64,000 nucleotides of DNA from positions 1 through 64,000 of the forward strand of contig CAMJZV010000018.1 of NCBI GenBank assembly GCA_946410305.1, given 5' to 3'. A program made the translations under genes and the position numbers. Origin of the DNA: an uncultured Prevotellaceae bacterium (lineage in GTDB: Bacteria > Bacteroidota > Bacteroidia > Bacteroidales > Bacteroidaceae). This document shows, piece by piece, positions 52,054 to 60,494 of this stretch (position 1 is its first letter; every line of letters starts with the position of its first letter). The notes beneath the pieces were generated by a model, which was not told the DNA's origin, searched no databases, and worked only from the letters and a program-made list of their open reading frames with translations.

Positions 52054-52994
52054 TGTTTGACATTAGACGATATACATCAGATAAAGCAGACGAATGGAAT
52101 CAGTTTGTTGCGCAGTCGAAGAATGGGACATTCCTGTTCTTCCGTAACTACGTGGAATACCACGCTGACCGTTTCGCTGACTATTCTCTGATGTTCTATC
52201 TTGACGGTAATCTATATGCGTTGCTGCCTGCTAATCGCGAGGGTGATACTCTCTATTCGCATAAAGGTCTTTCGTATGGAGGACTGGTTATGTCTGAACA
52301 GACGACGACAGCTGCAGTCTGTATGTTGTTCGATGAAATGAATGCGTTCCTCTGTGCTGATGGCTTAAGTCGTGTGGTTTATAAGGCTGTTCCTTGGATT
52401 TATCACCGTCTGCCATCGGAAGAGGATCTCTTTGCTATCTTCCTGCAATGTCATGCCCGGATTCTTGGTCGAGACATTTCCTCGACCATTATGCCTGCTC
52501 GACCTGTCAAGTGGAAGCGTGATCGCCGCTATGCAGCCAACAAGGCTCGCAACAATGGCATTACAGTGGATTCATCCGATGACTATGCTGCTTTTTGGCG
52601 TATTCTTTCTGACAATCTGATGCGGAAGTTCGGATCATCTCCTGTTCACAGCCTCAATGAAATTATGTTGTTGCACAATCGATTCCCAGATCATATCCAG
52701 TTGTGGACGGCCCATAGCGCTGATGGTGAACTTCTTGCAGGCACGGTGCTGTATGTAAATGGCGGTGTGGTTCATTCGCAGTATATCTCGGCATCCGACA
52801 AGGGCAAGCACCTGCATGCTGTCGATGCACTCTACGACCATATTATCCATCGTGCTTACTCTGATGCCTCATATATTGATTTGGGAACTTCGAATATGCC
52901 TCATAGCAGCGACTTGCACGAATCGCTTATCTATCAGAAGGAAGGTTTTGGCGGTCGTGCCGTCTGTTACGATACTTATGAATGGACACTATGA
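52053..52994 (+). CDS. GNAT/FemAB-like acyltransferase
   Basis: 313 aa. Pattern of two tandem GNAT-like halves: WNQFVAQSKNGTFLFFRNYVEYH, then KWKRDRRYAANKARNNGITV, and HAVDALYDHIIHRAYSDASYIDLG. This resembles FemAB-type and related N-acyltransferases. In an fdtA-fdtB setting it may be the N-acyltransferase acting on the 3-amino sugar, although the usual FdtC/QdtC enzyme is a left-handed beta-helix protein, which this is not. Start ATG overlaps the preceding stop by one base. Confidence 0.7.
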   Translation: MFDIRRYTSDKADEWNQFVAQSKNGTFLFFRNYVEYHADRFADYSLMFYLDGNLYALLPANREGDTLYSHKGLSYGGLVMSEQTTTAAVCMLFDEMNAFLCADGLSRVVYKAVPWIYHRLPSEEDLFAIFLQCHARILGRDISSTIMPARPVKWKRDRRYAANKARNNGITVDSSDDYAAFWRILSDNLMRKFGSSPVHSLNEIMLLHNRFPDHIQLWTAHSADGELLAGTVLYVNGGVVHSQYISASDKGKHLHAVDALYDHIIHRAYSDASYIDLGTSNMPHSSDLHESLIYQKEGFGGRAVCYDTYEWTL

Positions 52995-54082
52995 AATACC
53001 TGGATCTGAAGCAAATTAATGCGCCCTATGTGCATACTGCCGATGAGGTGCAGCAAAGTGGATGGTATCTTAAAGGAGAGGCCACCAAACGCTTTGAGTT
53101 GCACTATGCACAGTATATCGGTACTAGGCACTGCATAGGTTGTGGCAATGGCCTTGATGCCTTGACACTCATATTCCGAGCCTATAAGGAGTTCGGGGGC
53201 ATGCACGAGGGGGATGAAGTCATCGTACCTGCCAATACCTATATTGCCAGCATTCTCGCTGTTACGGAGAACCGTCTCAAGCCCATTCTTGTAGAGCCCG
53301 ACATCACTACGCTCCAAATTGACGACCGACTCATCGAGCAGGCAATCACCCCTCGCACCCGAGCCATCATGATAGTTCATCTCTATGGTCGTTGTGCCTA
53401 TACTGATAGGATAGGGAGACTCTGTCAGAAATACGGCCTTAAACTCATCGAAGACAATGCCCAAGCGCATGGCTGCTGCTGCTTCTCTGAGGACAGATCT
53501 CAGCGCACGGGTTCCCTTGGTCATGCGGCTGCTCACTCGTTCTACCCAACAAAAAACCTTGGCGCCTTTGGTGATGCTGGTGCCATCACAACAGATGACG
53601 ACGCACTGGCTGCCCTGATTCGTGCCCTTGGCAACTACGGTTCTTCCAAAAAGTATGTTTTCGATTATCTAGGTCGTAATAGTCGTATAGATGAGCTGCA
53701 GGCGGCTATCCTTGATGCCAAGCTCAAAGAACTTGATGCTGCCAACCAGCACCGTAAGGAGATTGCCGCTATATATGTTAATAAGGTGAGTAACCCGCTC
53801 ATCACCATTCCCCAGTGCCAGCGCGACTCTGTTTATCACATCTTCCCTGTATTCTGCGCCCGTCGTGATCAGCTCAAACAATATCTAGCAGACAATGGGG
53901 TGGAAACCGAAATCCATTACCCCATTCCGCCCCATAAGCAGCGATGCTATCCAGAGTGGAATGGTCTTTCGTTCCCTGTTACCGAGCGCATCCATCGTGA
54001 GGAACTCTCCATTCCCTGTAACCAGATAATAACAAAAGAAGAGGCCAACCGTGTGGCAGACCTCCTCAATACTTTCTCTTGA
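52982..54082 (+). CDS. DegT/DnrJ/EryC1/StrS family sugar aminotransferase (FdtB/QdtB-like)
   Basis: 366 aa (start MDTMKYLDLKQINAP; an ATG three codons later is possible). PLP enzyme with GCGNGLDALTLIFRAYKEF, DEVIVPANTYIAS, EDNAQAHGC, and the Schiff-base Lys in AAHSFYPTKNLGAFGDAG, then NSRIDELQAAIL. Adjacent to an FdtA-like isomerase, it most likely transfers the amino group from glutamate to the C3 keto group of the dTDP-sugar. Ends the operon; convergent with the SpoIIE gene 12 bases away. Confidence 0.92.
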   Translation: MDTMKYLDLKQINAPYVHTADEVQQSGWYLKGEATKRFELHYAQYIGTRHCIGCGNGLDALTLIFRAYKEFGGMHEGDEVIVPANTYIASILAVTENRLKPILVEPDITTLQIDDRLIEQAITPRTRAIMIVHLYGRCAYTDRIGRLCQKYGLKLIEDNAQAHGCCCFSEDRSQRTGSLGHAAAHSFYPTKNLGAFGDAGAITTDDDALAALIRALGNYGSSKKYVFDYLGRNSRIDELQAAILDAKLKELDAANQHRKEIAAIYVNKVSNPLITIPQCQRDSVYHIFPVFCARRDQLKQYLADNGVETEIHYPIPPHKQRCYPEWNGLSFPVTERIHREELSIPCNQIITKEEANRVADLLNTFS

Positions 54083-54094
54083 TAACTATTAGGT

Positions 54095-55939
54095 TTACTT
54101 CATCTTGATGCACATCTTTGTGAGATCATCGCTGGGTTCAGCACCGCCTACAAAGTCCTCTACGGCCTTGTGTATCTGTTCTGACGTCTGACGGGCATCG
54201 CCCCAGTCCTGCTGCAATAGGGCTTTTAGACGGTCATCGCCGAACTGCTCCTTATGGATGTTCTCTGCCTCGTTGATGCCATCGGTATAGACAAATAGCG
54301 TCTTGCCGTGCATGTCGTCTACCTCCTCGCCTTCATATTCTACTTCTTGCCACAATCCAATGGGGGCGTTTGACTCCACCTTCATGTATTCGCCATCGAG
54401 TAGGGGCGGATTATGACCGGCGTTACAAAACTCCATGTGACCCGTTTTGAGGTTGATGAGTCCGATGAACATCGTAACAAACATGCCTTGGTCGTTGTCT
54501 TCCACTAATGCATGGTTCAGACGAGTGGCAATAGTGTTGGGCGTAAGGCGCCCGTCCACCAACGTGCGGAACATACGTGTTACTTCGGCCATGAAAAGAG
54601 CTGCAGGAACACCCTTGCCGCTAACGTCACCTACACAGAAATACAGCAAGTCATCCAGCAGAGCATAAGCGTACAAGTCGCCGCCCACTTCTTTGGCAGG
54701 TGTCATCATCGCATAGATGTCCACATCCCTGCGACGTGGGAATACGTGGGGTAGCATACGCTTCTGAATCTCGCGGGCAATGCGTAGCTCACTCTCTATG
54801 CGTTCCTTGGCGGCCGTGGTCTCCTCCAGCTGGTCGTAGGCTTCCTTCAACTTGTTGTGGACAACCTGCAGGTTTCTCATGTGTATTCTGCGACGGATGA
54901 TGATCAACGAGAGGAAGGCAATGACGACGACAGCAAGAATACCACCAGCAAAGAGCATCGTGCGTTCCTTGGCAATCATCTGTTCCTTGGCATCGTTTTC
55001 AGCATAGGTTAGCGAGAGCTCTGCATCGAACTCGTTCATTTGCAAACGTGCTTCTGACGACTGGACAGAGTCTGTCACCTCACGGGCTTTTTTCTGCCAA
55101 TAGAGAGCTTGTTTCAGGTCGCCCATTTGTTCGTAGATAGTGGCCTTTTGTGCACATCTGTTCTGCTGATGAATCAGCTTGTCTGCGCGTTTCAGCGCTA
55201 GTGTCCACTGCTTTCGGTTCTTAGCCTGATAGACGTTGATGAGTTCACCAAATAAACCACCTTGACCACCATGTTCTGCTATCAGTTGTGCACGCTCCTT
55301 ATAGGCCTCCTCGAATCCCAAACTATCGCCTTGGTTATATCGTGCCAAGCATTTGTAACTCCATGCCGTAATCTTGTTCATGGGAATAATATTGGGCTCG
55401 TCGAGCGCTTTACGGGCATAAGCATTTACCTCTTCGTAGTCCTTTCTTTGGAGTGCTACCTCACAAAGTCCTAGGTAACAGGGCGCTGCACTCTCTTCAG
55501 GTAGACATTCCTCCTTCAACTTCAGTGCCTGAAGAAAACTCTTCTCGGCAAGTCCCTTGTTACCCGACTGCTCGCGGATGGTGCCCAGCGTGAAAGTGGC
55601 GAAATACATGCCGACATCGCTGCTGTTATCTTTTGCATGATGATAAATGGCATGCGACAGTTCGACGCCTTTCTGGCGGTCGACATATTCAAACATGTAG
55701 ATAGCCTCATAGCTGCACGCACGATAGTAGGTCTCCTGATAGTCAGAGAACTCCGTGGCATCCTTAACTCGCTTGATGGACTCAAAGAAATTCTCCGTCT
55801 CGCGTGCACTATAACAGCGGTAGGCTTCGTCAGTCAGCTTCTGTAGCTTTTGCGGCAACTGCTCTTCAGCCCATAATACTGTGGAACCTGTTACTAGTAA
55901 CAGGAATAATAGAAATATGTGGCAAACTACTCTTTTCAT
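54095..55939 (-). CDS. TPR-containing membrane SpoIIE/RsbU-type PP2C phosphatase
   Basis: 614 aa. Signal/anchor (VVCHIFLLFLLLVTGSTVLW), TPR-like helical repeats (residues about 60-300), membrane helix (about 330-350, ILAVVVIAFLSLII), coiled coil (LKEAYDQLEETTAAKERIES), then the PP2C SpoIIE domain: IQKRMLPHVFPRRRDVD, GGDLYAYALLD, VGDVSGKGVPAALFMAE, NAGHNPPLL, FVYTDGINEAENI, PSDDLTKM. Such proteins dephosphorylate anti-anti-sigma-type STAS partners in response to periplasmic signals. No partner switch is encoded nearby. Confidence 0.9.
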   Translation of the reverse strand: MKRVVCHIFLLFLLLVTGSTVLWAEEQLPQKLQKLTDEAYRCYSARETENFFESIKRVKDATEFSDYQETYYRACSYEAIYMFEYVDRQKGVELSHAIYHHAKDNSSDVGMYFATFTLGTIREQSGNKGLAEKSFLQALKLKEECLPEESAAPCYLGLCEVALQRKDYEEVNAYARKALDEPNIIPMNKITAWSYKCLARYNQGDSLGFEEAYKERAQLIAEHGGQGGLFGELINVYQAKNRKQWTLALKRADKLIHQQNRCAQKATIYEQMGDLKQALYWQKKAREVTDSVQSSEARLQMNEFDAELSLTYAENDAKEQMIAKERTMLFAGGILAVVVIAFLSLIIIRRRIHMRNLQVVHNKLKEAYDQLEETTAAKERIESELRIAREIQKRMLPHVFPRRRDVDIYAMMTPAKEVGGDLYAYALLDDLLYFCVGDVSGKGVPAALFMAEVTRMFRTLVDGRLTPNTIATRLNHALVEDNDQGMFVTMFIGLINLKTGHMEFCNAGHNPPLLDGEYMKVESNAPIGLWQEVEYEGEEVDDMHGKTLFVYTDGINEAENIHKEQFGDDRLKALLQQDWGDARQTSEQIHKAVEDFVGGAEPSDDLTKMCIKMK

Positions 55940-55946
55940 ATCGCTG

Positions 55947-55954
55947 CAAAAGTA
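55947..55954 (-). promoter_or_regulatory. -7 box for the SpoIIE phosphatase gene
   Basis: TACTTTTG then C on the minus strand, 7 bases before the ATG at 55939. Confidence 0.5.
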
Positions 55955-55994
55955 CGAAGAAAAAAGTTAAACACCAAAAGAAAAACTCTTTTTT

Positions 55995-56582
55995 CTATTC
56001 ATCTATCAGTAGGACGGTAGCTGAGCGGGCTGCTTGGGCACCCATGACGAGTACCTGAGCGATGTCTGCTGTCTTGGACGGACCGCTGATAAACGTGCCG
56101 TAGCCATAGTCGTTGAACTTGATGCGACGGTAAGCTTCGTGCATATTGTTGACAATCTGCGACTTGGGCAGTAAGATGACGAGGTTTTCGCTGATGAAGC
56201 AGACGGCTTTCTCTTTCATCTGCTGCGGAATCCAAACGCAGCCGTTTTCTGCCACGCCGAACTCACCCCGAATGATACCTACATCGGTGCCGTTGAGATC
56301 GTTGGCATCGTCTACTATGTCAGGGTTGCGTGTGGCAATGGTAATTCCTGGCAGGTTCGAAGCTATCTCTACGGCATCTGGAAACAACTCGCGAATAAGC
56401 TTGTTGACATCGCGCCATTCTTCTACTTCGATGGCATTGCCACCCACACTCTTGGTCATGTTGATAAACTGCAATAGTGGATCGGGGTAGGTGACAGCCT
56501 GGATATCGTTTAGGTCGGGCATGTCAAACTGTTCGCGAATGTTCGACCTGTATTTCTTCAGTATATCTTCTTTGCTTGACAT
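55995..56582 (-). CDS. lutC: Lactate utilisation protein C (LUD domain)
   Basis: 195 aa, a LutC-like LUD protein: TVGGNAIEVEEWRDVNKLI, ATRNPDIVDDANDLNGTDVG, GEFGVAENGCVWIP and TFISGPSKTADIAQVLVMGA. Works with LutA and LutB in oxidising L-lactate to pyruvate. Last gene of the lctP-lutA-lutB-lutC operon; 7 bases after lutB. Confidence 0.92.
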   Translation of the reverse strand: MSSKEDILKKYRSNIREQFDMPDLNDIQAVTYPDPLLQFINMTKSVGGNAIEVEEWRDVNKLIRELFPDAVEIASNLPGITIATRNPDIVDDANDLNGTDVGIIRGEFGVAENGCVWIPQQMKEKAVCFISENLVILLPKSQIVNNMHEAYRRIKFNDYGYGTFISGPSKTADIAQVLVMGAQAARSATVLLIDE

Positions 56583-56589
56583 AGTTTTT

Positions 56590-57960
56590 TCACTTCTTTA
56601 CTTCTTTTATCATCTCATGGAACGGCTTCTTCGGGAACTTCATCATCTCATGGCCTTCAGCCCACGGGTTAAGGCCGCAGTTAATAATGGGTGAGGGGAT
56701 GAAGTTGGCCCAATGGGCGAGGCCGGTGCCGAAGTTATACAGTCTAGGCGAGTTGTAGATGGCTGACATGCCACGGCACATCAGTTTCTTCTGTGGATTG
56801 GCAGTGCCGAAGTCGTCGAGCTGCTGGCGCCACTGGTATATCTGGTCGCCAAGGTCGATCTTGACGGGACAGACGGTCTGGCAGCTGAGACATAGCGTAC
56901 AAGCTGAGACATTGCCACTATGTTTCTGTGGGTCGCGGAGCATGCCGAGGTTGATGCCGATGGGACCGGGGATGAAGTAGCTATATGAGTAGCCACCTGA
57001 GCGTCGATAAACGGGACAGGTATTCATGCACGAGCCACAGCGGATACACTTCAATGACTCCCAGTGCTCTGGATTAGCTATCCATTCCGAACGACCGTTG
57101 TCCACCAGGATGATGTGCATGTGGTGAGCCGTCGGACGAGCCTTGCGGAAGTGACTGGTATATGTCGTGGTGGGCTGCCCAGTACCCGCACGGCAGAGCA
57201 TGCGCTGGAAGACCGCCAGACACTCGTAGTTGGGGATGACTTTCTCCAGTCCTATGGCGGCTATGTGCAGCTTTGGACAGGAGGCCGACATGTCGGCATT
57301 ACCTTCGTTGGTACATACCACAATGTCACCCGTCTCGGCAATACCAAAGTTACCACCTGTCATGCCTACATCAGCGGTGAGAAACTCATTACGCAGCGAG
57401 AGACGTGCCCGATAGGTCAGGAACGTGGGGTCGTGATTACCTTTCTCATTAGAGATACCTTTTTCCTCGAACAACTCACCCACATCATCGTGGTTAAGGT
57501 GGATGGCTGGCATGACGATGTGGCTGGGTGCCTGTCCCTTCAACTGGATAATGCGCTCACCCAGGTCGGTCTCCACCACTTCGATGCCACGCTCCTCGAG
57601 GTAGGGATTCATCCCACATTCCTCGGTGAGCATCGACTTCGACTTCACCATCTTCTTAACGTTGTGGCTCTCCAGGATGTTATAGACTATCTCGTTGAAC
57701 TCCTCAGCATCTTTTGCCCAGTGTACCTCTGCGCCGTTCTTTTCGGCGGCTGTGGCAAACTGGTCGAGGTATTCGTCGAGGTGGGTGATGGTATGCCGCT
57801 TAATCTGCGAGGCTTTCTCGCGCAGCTGTTCCCACTCGTCCAGCCCGTATGCCATGTTGTCACGTTTGGTACGCACCGCCCAGAAGGTGGCGTCGTGCCA
57901 ATGGGCATAGGTCTGGTTCTTCAGGAACTCCTTGGCGGCTTTGCTATGCTGTGTACTCAT
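56590..57960 (-). CDS. lutB: Lactate utilisation iron-sulfur protein LutB
   Basis: 456 aa. N-terminal LUD region (SMLTEECGMNPYLEERGIEV, TGGNFGIAETGDIVVCTNEG) and two [4Fe-4S] motifs, CIRCGSCMNTCPVYR and CTLCLSCQTVCPVKID. Electron-carrying subunit of the L-lactate oxidising complex. The junction to lutA (57961-57994) is a run of ATTCGTG-type repeats; the 3' end also runs into AAGAAGTGAAAA-like sequence. Confidence 0.95.
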   Translation of the reverse strand: MSTQHSKAAKEFLKNQTYAHWHDATFWAVRTKRDNMAYGLDEWEQLREKASQIKRHTITHLDEYLDQFATAAEKNGAEVHWAKDAEEFNEIVYNILESHNVKKMVKSKSMLTEECGMNPYLEERGIEVVETDLGERIIQLKGQAPSHIVMPAIHLNHDDVGELFEEKGISNEKGNHDPTFLTYRARLSLRNEFLTADVGMTGGNFGIAETGDIVVCTNEGNADMSASCPKLHIAAIGLEKVIPNYECLAVFQRMLCRAGTGQPTTTYTSHFRKARPTAHHMHIILVDNGRSEWIANPEHWESLKCIRCGSCMNTCPVYRRSGGYSYSYFIPGPIGINLGMLRDPQKHSGNVSACTLCLSCQTVCPVKIDLGDQIYQWRQQLDDFGTANPQKKLMCRGMSAIYNSPRLYNFGTGLAHWANFIPSPIINCGLNPWAEGHEMMKFPKKPFHEMIKEVKK

Positions 57961-57994
57961 ATTATTCGTGTTATTCGTGAGATTCGTGTTCGTC
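57961..57994 (-). repeat. Repeat E, tandem ATTCGTG-type units between lutA and lutB
   Basis: Plus strand reads ATTATTCGTG TTATTCGTGA then GATTCGTGTTCGTC, a 7-10 base periodicity that fills the entire intergenic gap. Confidence 0.6.
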
Positions 57995-58726
57995 TTACAG
58001 TCCTGCCGCGAGAATTTCTACTACGTGTTTGAACTGGATCTTGAGACCTTGCTTTTGGGCAACACCGGCCATGTGCATCAGACACGAGCAATCGGGCCCT
58101 GTCACATACTCGGCACCAGTCTGCATGTGGCGTTCCACCTTGTCACGCCCCATCTGTGCAGACACAGCAGTCTCCTCAACAGAGAACATGCCGCCGAAGC
58201 CGCAGCACTCGTCGGGACGCTCAGGCTCTACGACCTCTATGCCGTCAACCAACTCCAGCAGATCTTTTATCTTGTTGAATTTCTCCACATGTTGCTCGGA
58301 AGGCGAGGAGAGTCCCAACTCGCGTACACCGTGACAGGAGTTGTGGAGGCTCACCTTATGAGGGAAGGTGCCCAAGCGGCTATCTACCTTCACCACGTCG
58401 TGCAGGAACTCCACCACATCCATGCAACGCTTGGCAGTCTCACAGTCGTGGTTGAGCAACCGTGGGTAGTTGAAACGGATAAAGGCGGTGCATGAGACGC
58501 TGGGCGCAACCACATAGTCGAAACCACTGAATTTGTCATCGAAGTTCTCTGCCAGTGATATGGACTGTTTCTCGAATCCAGCATTAGCCATCGGCTGTCC
58601 GCAGCAGGTCTGCTTCTCAGGATATACAACGTCTACCCCAAGATGCTTTAGCAACTTATAAGTAGCCATACCCACTTCAGGATAGACGACATCCACATAG
58701 CAGGGAATAAATAAACCGACTTTCAT
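57995..58726 (-). CDS. lutA: Lactate utilisation protein LutA (CCG-domain)
   Basis: 243 aa. Two cysteine-rich CCG-type motifs: KQTCCGQPMANAGF and DECCGFGGMFSVEE, with the N-terminal FIPCYVDVVYPEVG. The CCG domains bind Fe-S or heterodisulfide-type centres in the lactate oxidation complex. Follows the permease gene by 21 bases. Confidence 0.94.
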   Translation of the reverse strand: MKVGLFIPCYVDVVYPEVGMATYKLLKHLGVDVVYPEKQTCCGQPMANAGFEKQSISLAENFDDKFSGFDYVVAPSVSCTAFIRFNYPRLLNHDCETAKRCMDVVEFLHDVVKVDSRLGTFPHKVSLHNSCHGVRELGLSSPSEQHVEKFNKIKDLLELVDGIEVVEPERPDECCGFGGMFSVEETAVSAQMGRDKVERHMQTGAEYVTGPDCSCLMHMAGVAQKQGLKIQFKHVVEILAAGL

Positions 58727-58747
58727 ATATTAACAATGAATTATGAA

Positions 58748-60352
58748 CTATATCACGTGCAATCCCAGGAATACCATCAGTCCGTTCATCAGTATCCAGA
58801 AGATGGCAAACGGCATGGTCTTACGCATGATGTCGCCATCCTGTCCCTCCATGTCGCAGGCAGCGGTAGCAATAGCAATGGACTGTGGCGAAAGTAGCTT
58901 ACCGCCCTCAGAACCAGCACAGTTGGCAGCAGCCAGCCAGTTGGTCTCGTTGCCAGAGACACCGAAGAATGTGCCTTGATGGACTAAGCCGAGGTCACTG
59001 GCAGCAGTAGCTTGCAGCTTACCGAACAGAATGTTGGCATTTGTAGCGCTACCTGTGACGAAGGTGCCAATAGAGCCAATGAGCGGTGCAAAGAACGGGA
59101 AGGCTGCACCTGTCAGTAATACCAGTCCTTTGGCAATGTCGTTGGTCATGCCGGTATTGTTCATCAGCATGGCCATAGCTACCAGACAGCAGATGGTTAC
59201 CACCGTCTTTTGCAGGTTGAGCGTGGTCTTGCATAGAAGCACCATCAGCTTCCTGAAGCTCATGCCCTGAATCAGTCCACCGATGACGGCACCAAGGAAA
59301 ATCATCAGACCGGCATTCGACAGCCAGCCAAATTTAAACGTATTCCCAATGACGGGTAGCTCGAACTTGGTAACCAGCGTGTTGTTGAGTAGCTCGTTGA
59401 CGGATGGAACAATCTTGCTGGAGATAAGGATGAAGAAGATAATCAGTCCGTAGACACTCCATGCCTTGAGGGTCTTGACAACACCAAACTGTTGGTGCTC
59501 TACCTGTACAGTGTCTTTCTCGGCCTCATGACGCAGGAATAGCTTGTCGTACAGCAGCATGGCAGCGATGGCGGCTACTGATCCGAGAATGGCCGGCGTC
59601 TCAGGACCTATAAAATGTGCACAGCAGAACTGGACGGTGATAGAGCAAGTGCCTACGAATAGTGCGATGGTGATGTTCTTCAGAATCTTTGTTTTGTCGG
59701 TCATCATCAGAATGAGGAATGGCGTGATGTAGAACATCAGCGAGAGCTGTAATATAATAAAGGTGGCCACCTCGCAGAGTTCGTCGGGTGTCGCAGTACC
59801 ACTGGCAGCTACCTGATTGGCCAACGTGGTAGCTGGCAGACCAACGGCACCGAAACCTACAGCAACGGTGTTGGCTACCAGACAGATGACAGCCGAGAAC
59901 ATAGGTTTGAACCCCAATCCAATAAGGATGGCGGCAGGAATGGCCACGGCTGTACCAAATCCAGCCATGCCCTCAAGCACACCACCGAGACCCCATGTCA
60001 GTAGTAGTACCAGTAGCCCCTTGTCAGAAGTCATCTGGATAAACTGTGTCTTGATGGTCTCTATCTCCTTTGTCTCACAAAGGATGTTATAGCTGAAGAT
60101 GGCACAGATAATGATGAGAATAATGGGGAAACAAGCCTTCAACACTCCCTCTACTACCGACCAACAGGTGATGCCAATGATACTGGCATCGGCAAATTTC
60201 TCTGGAAGGATACCCATAGCAGGGACGGCAAACAGGGCTAACAAAACGGTTATGATGAGCGTAGCGATGGCACTTCTGTAGCCAGAAACCTTGAAGCCCA
60301 TCATCAACACAATGAGTAACAAAATAGGGATTACGGAAATTAATGCTGTCAT
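58748..60352 (-). CDS. lctP: L-lactate permease (LctP family)
   Basis: 534 aa from the ATG at 60352 (MTALISVIPILLLIVLMMGF); the longer frame upstream passes through the promoter. About 13 membrane helices; conserved GVLEGMAGFGTAVAIPAAIL, ACFPIILIIICAIFSYN, GSIGTFVTGSATNANILFG and LSPQSIAIATAACDMEGQDG match LctP/GlcA. Proton-coupled lactate uptake feeding LutABC. The start region is divergent with the lactate dehydrogenase-like gene. Confidence 0.95.
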   Translation of the reverse strand: MTALISVIPILLLIVLMMGFKVSGYRSAIATLIITVLLALFAVPAMGILPEKFADASIIGITCWSVVEGVLKACFPIILIIICAIFSYNILCETKEIETIKTQFIQMTSDKGLLVLLLTWGLGGVLEGMAGFGTAVAIPAAILIGLGFKPMFSAVICLVANTVAVGFGAVGLPATTLANQVAASGTATPDELCEVATFIILQLSLMFYITPFLILMMTDKTKILKNITIALFVGTCSITVQFCCAHFIGPETPAILGSVAAIAAMLLYDKLFLRHEAEKDTVQVEHQQFGVVKTLKAWSVYGLIIFFILISSKIVPSVNELLNNTLVTKFELPVIGNTFKFGWLSNAGLMIFLGAVIGGLIQGMSFRKLMVLLCKTTLNLQKTVVTICCLVAMAMLMNNTGMTNDIAKGLVLLTGAAFPFFAPLIGSIGTFVTGSATNANILFGKLQATAASDLGLVHQGTFFGVSGNETNWLAAANCAGSEGGKLLSPQSIAIATAACDMEGQDGDIMRKTMPFAIFWILMNGLMVFLGLHVI

Positions 60353-60382
60353 AGGTTTTTGTATTTTATATAAGTATGGTTG

Positions 60383-60390
60383 CAAATATA
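60383..60390 (-). promoter_or_regulatory. -7 box for the lctP-lutABC operon
   Basis: TATATTTG then CAACC on the minus strand, 30 bases before the lctP ATG. Confidence 0.6.
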
Positions 60391-60453
60391 CAAAAAAAAA
60401 TGAATAGTGCGAAGATTTTTTAGAAAAAAGTGACAAAATACGAAAAAAGTTTG

Positions 60454-60461
60454 TACATTTG
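60454..60461 (+). promoter_or_regulatory. -7 box for the D-lactate dehydrogenase-like gene
   Basis: TACATTTG then CAAAA, 33 bases before the ATG at 60495. It lies back to back with the lctP promoter, so both could share regulation. Confidence 0.6.
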
Positions 60462-60494
60462 CAAAAATAATGCACGTAACAAAAAACTAAAGCT

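Noticed and set aside
57064..58032. 322-codon open frame on the plus strand
   Set aside because: Antisense to lutB, which has two intact ferredoxin motifs.
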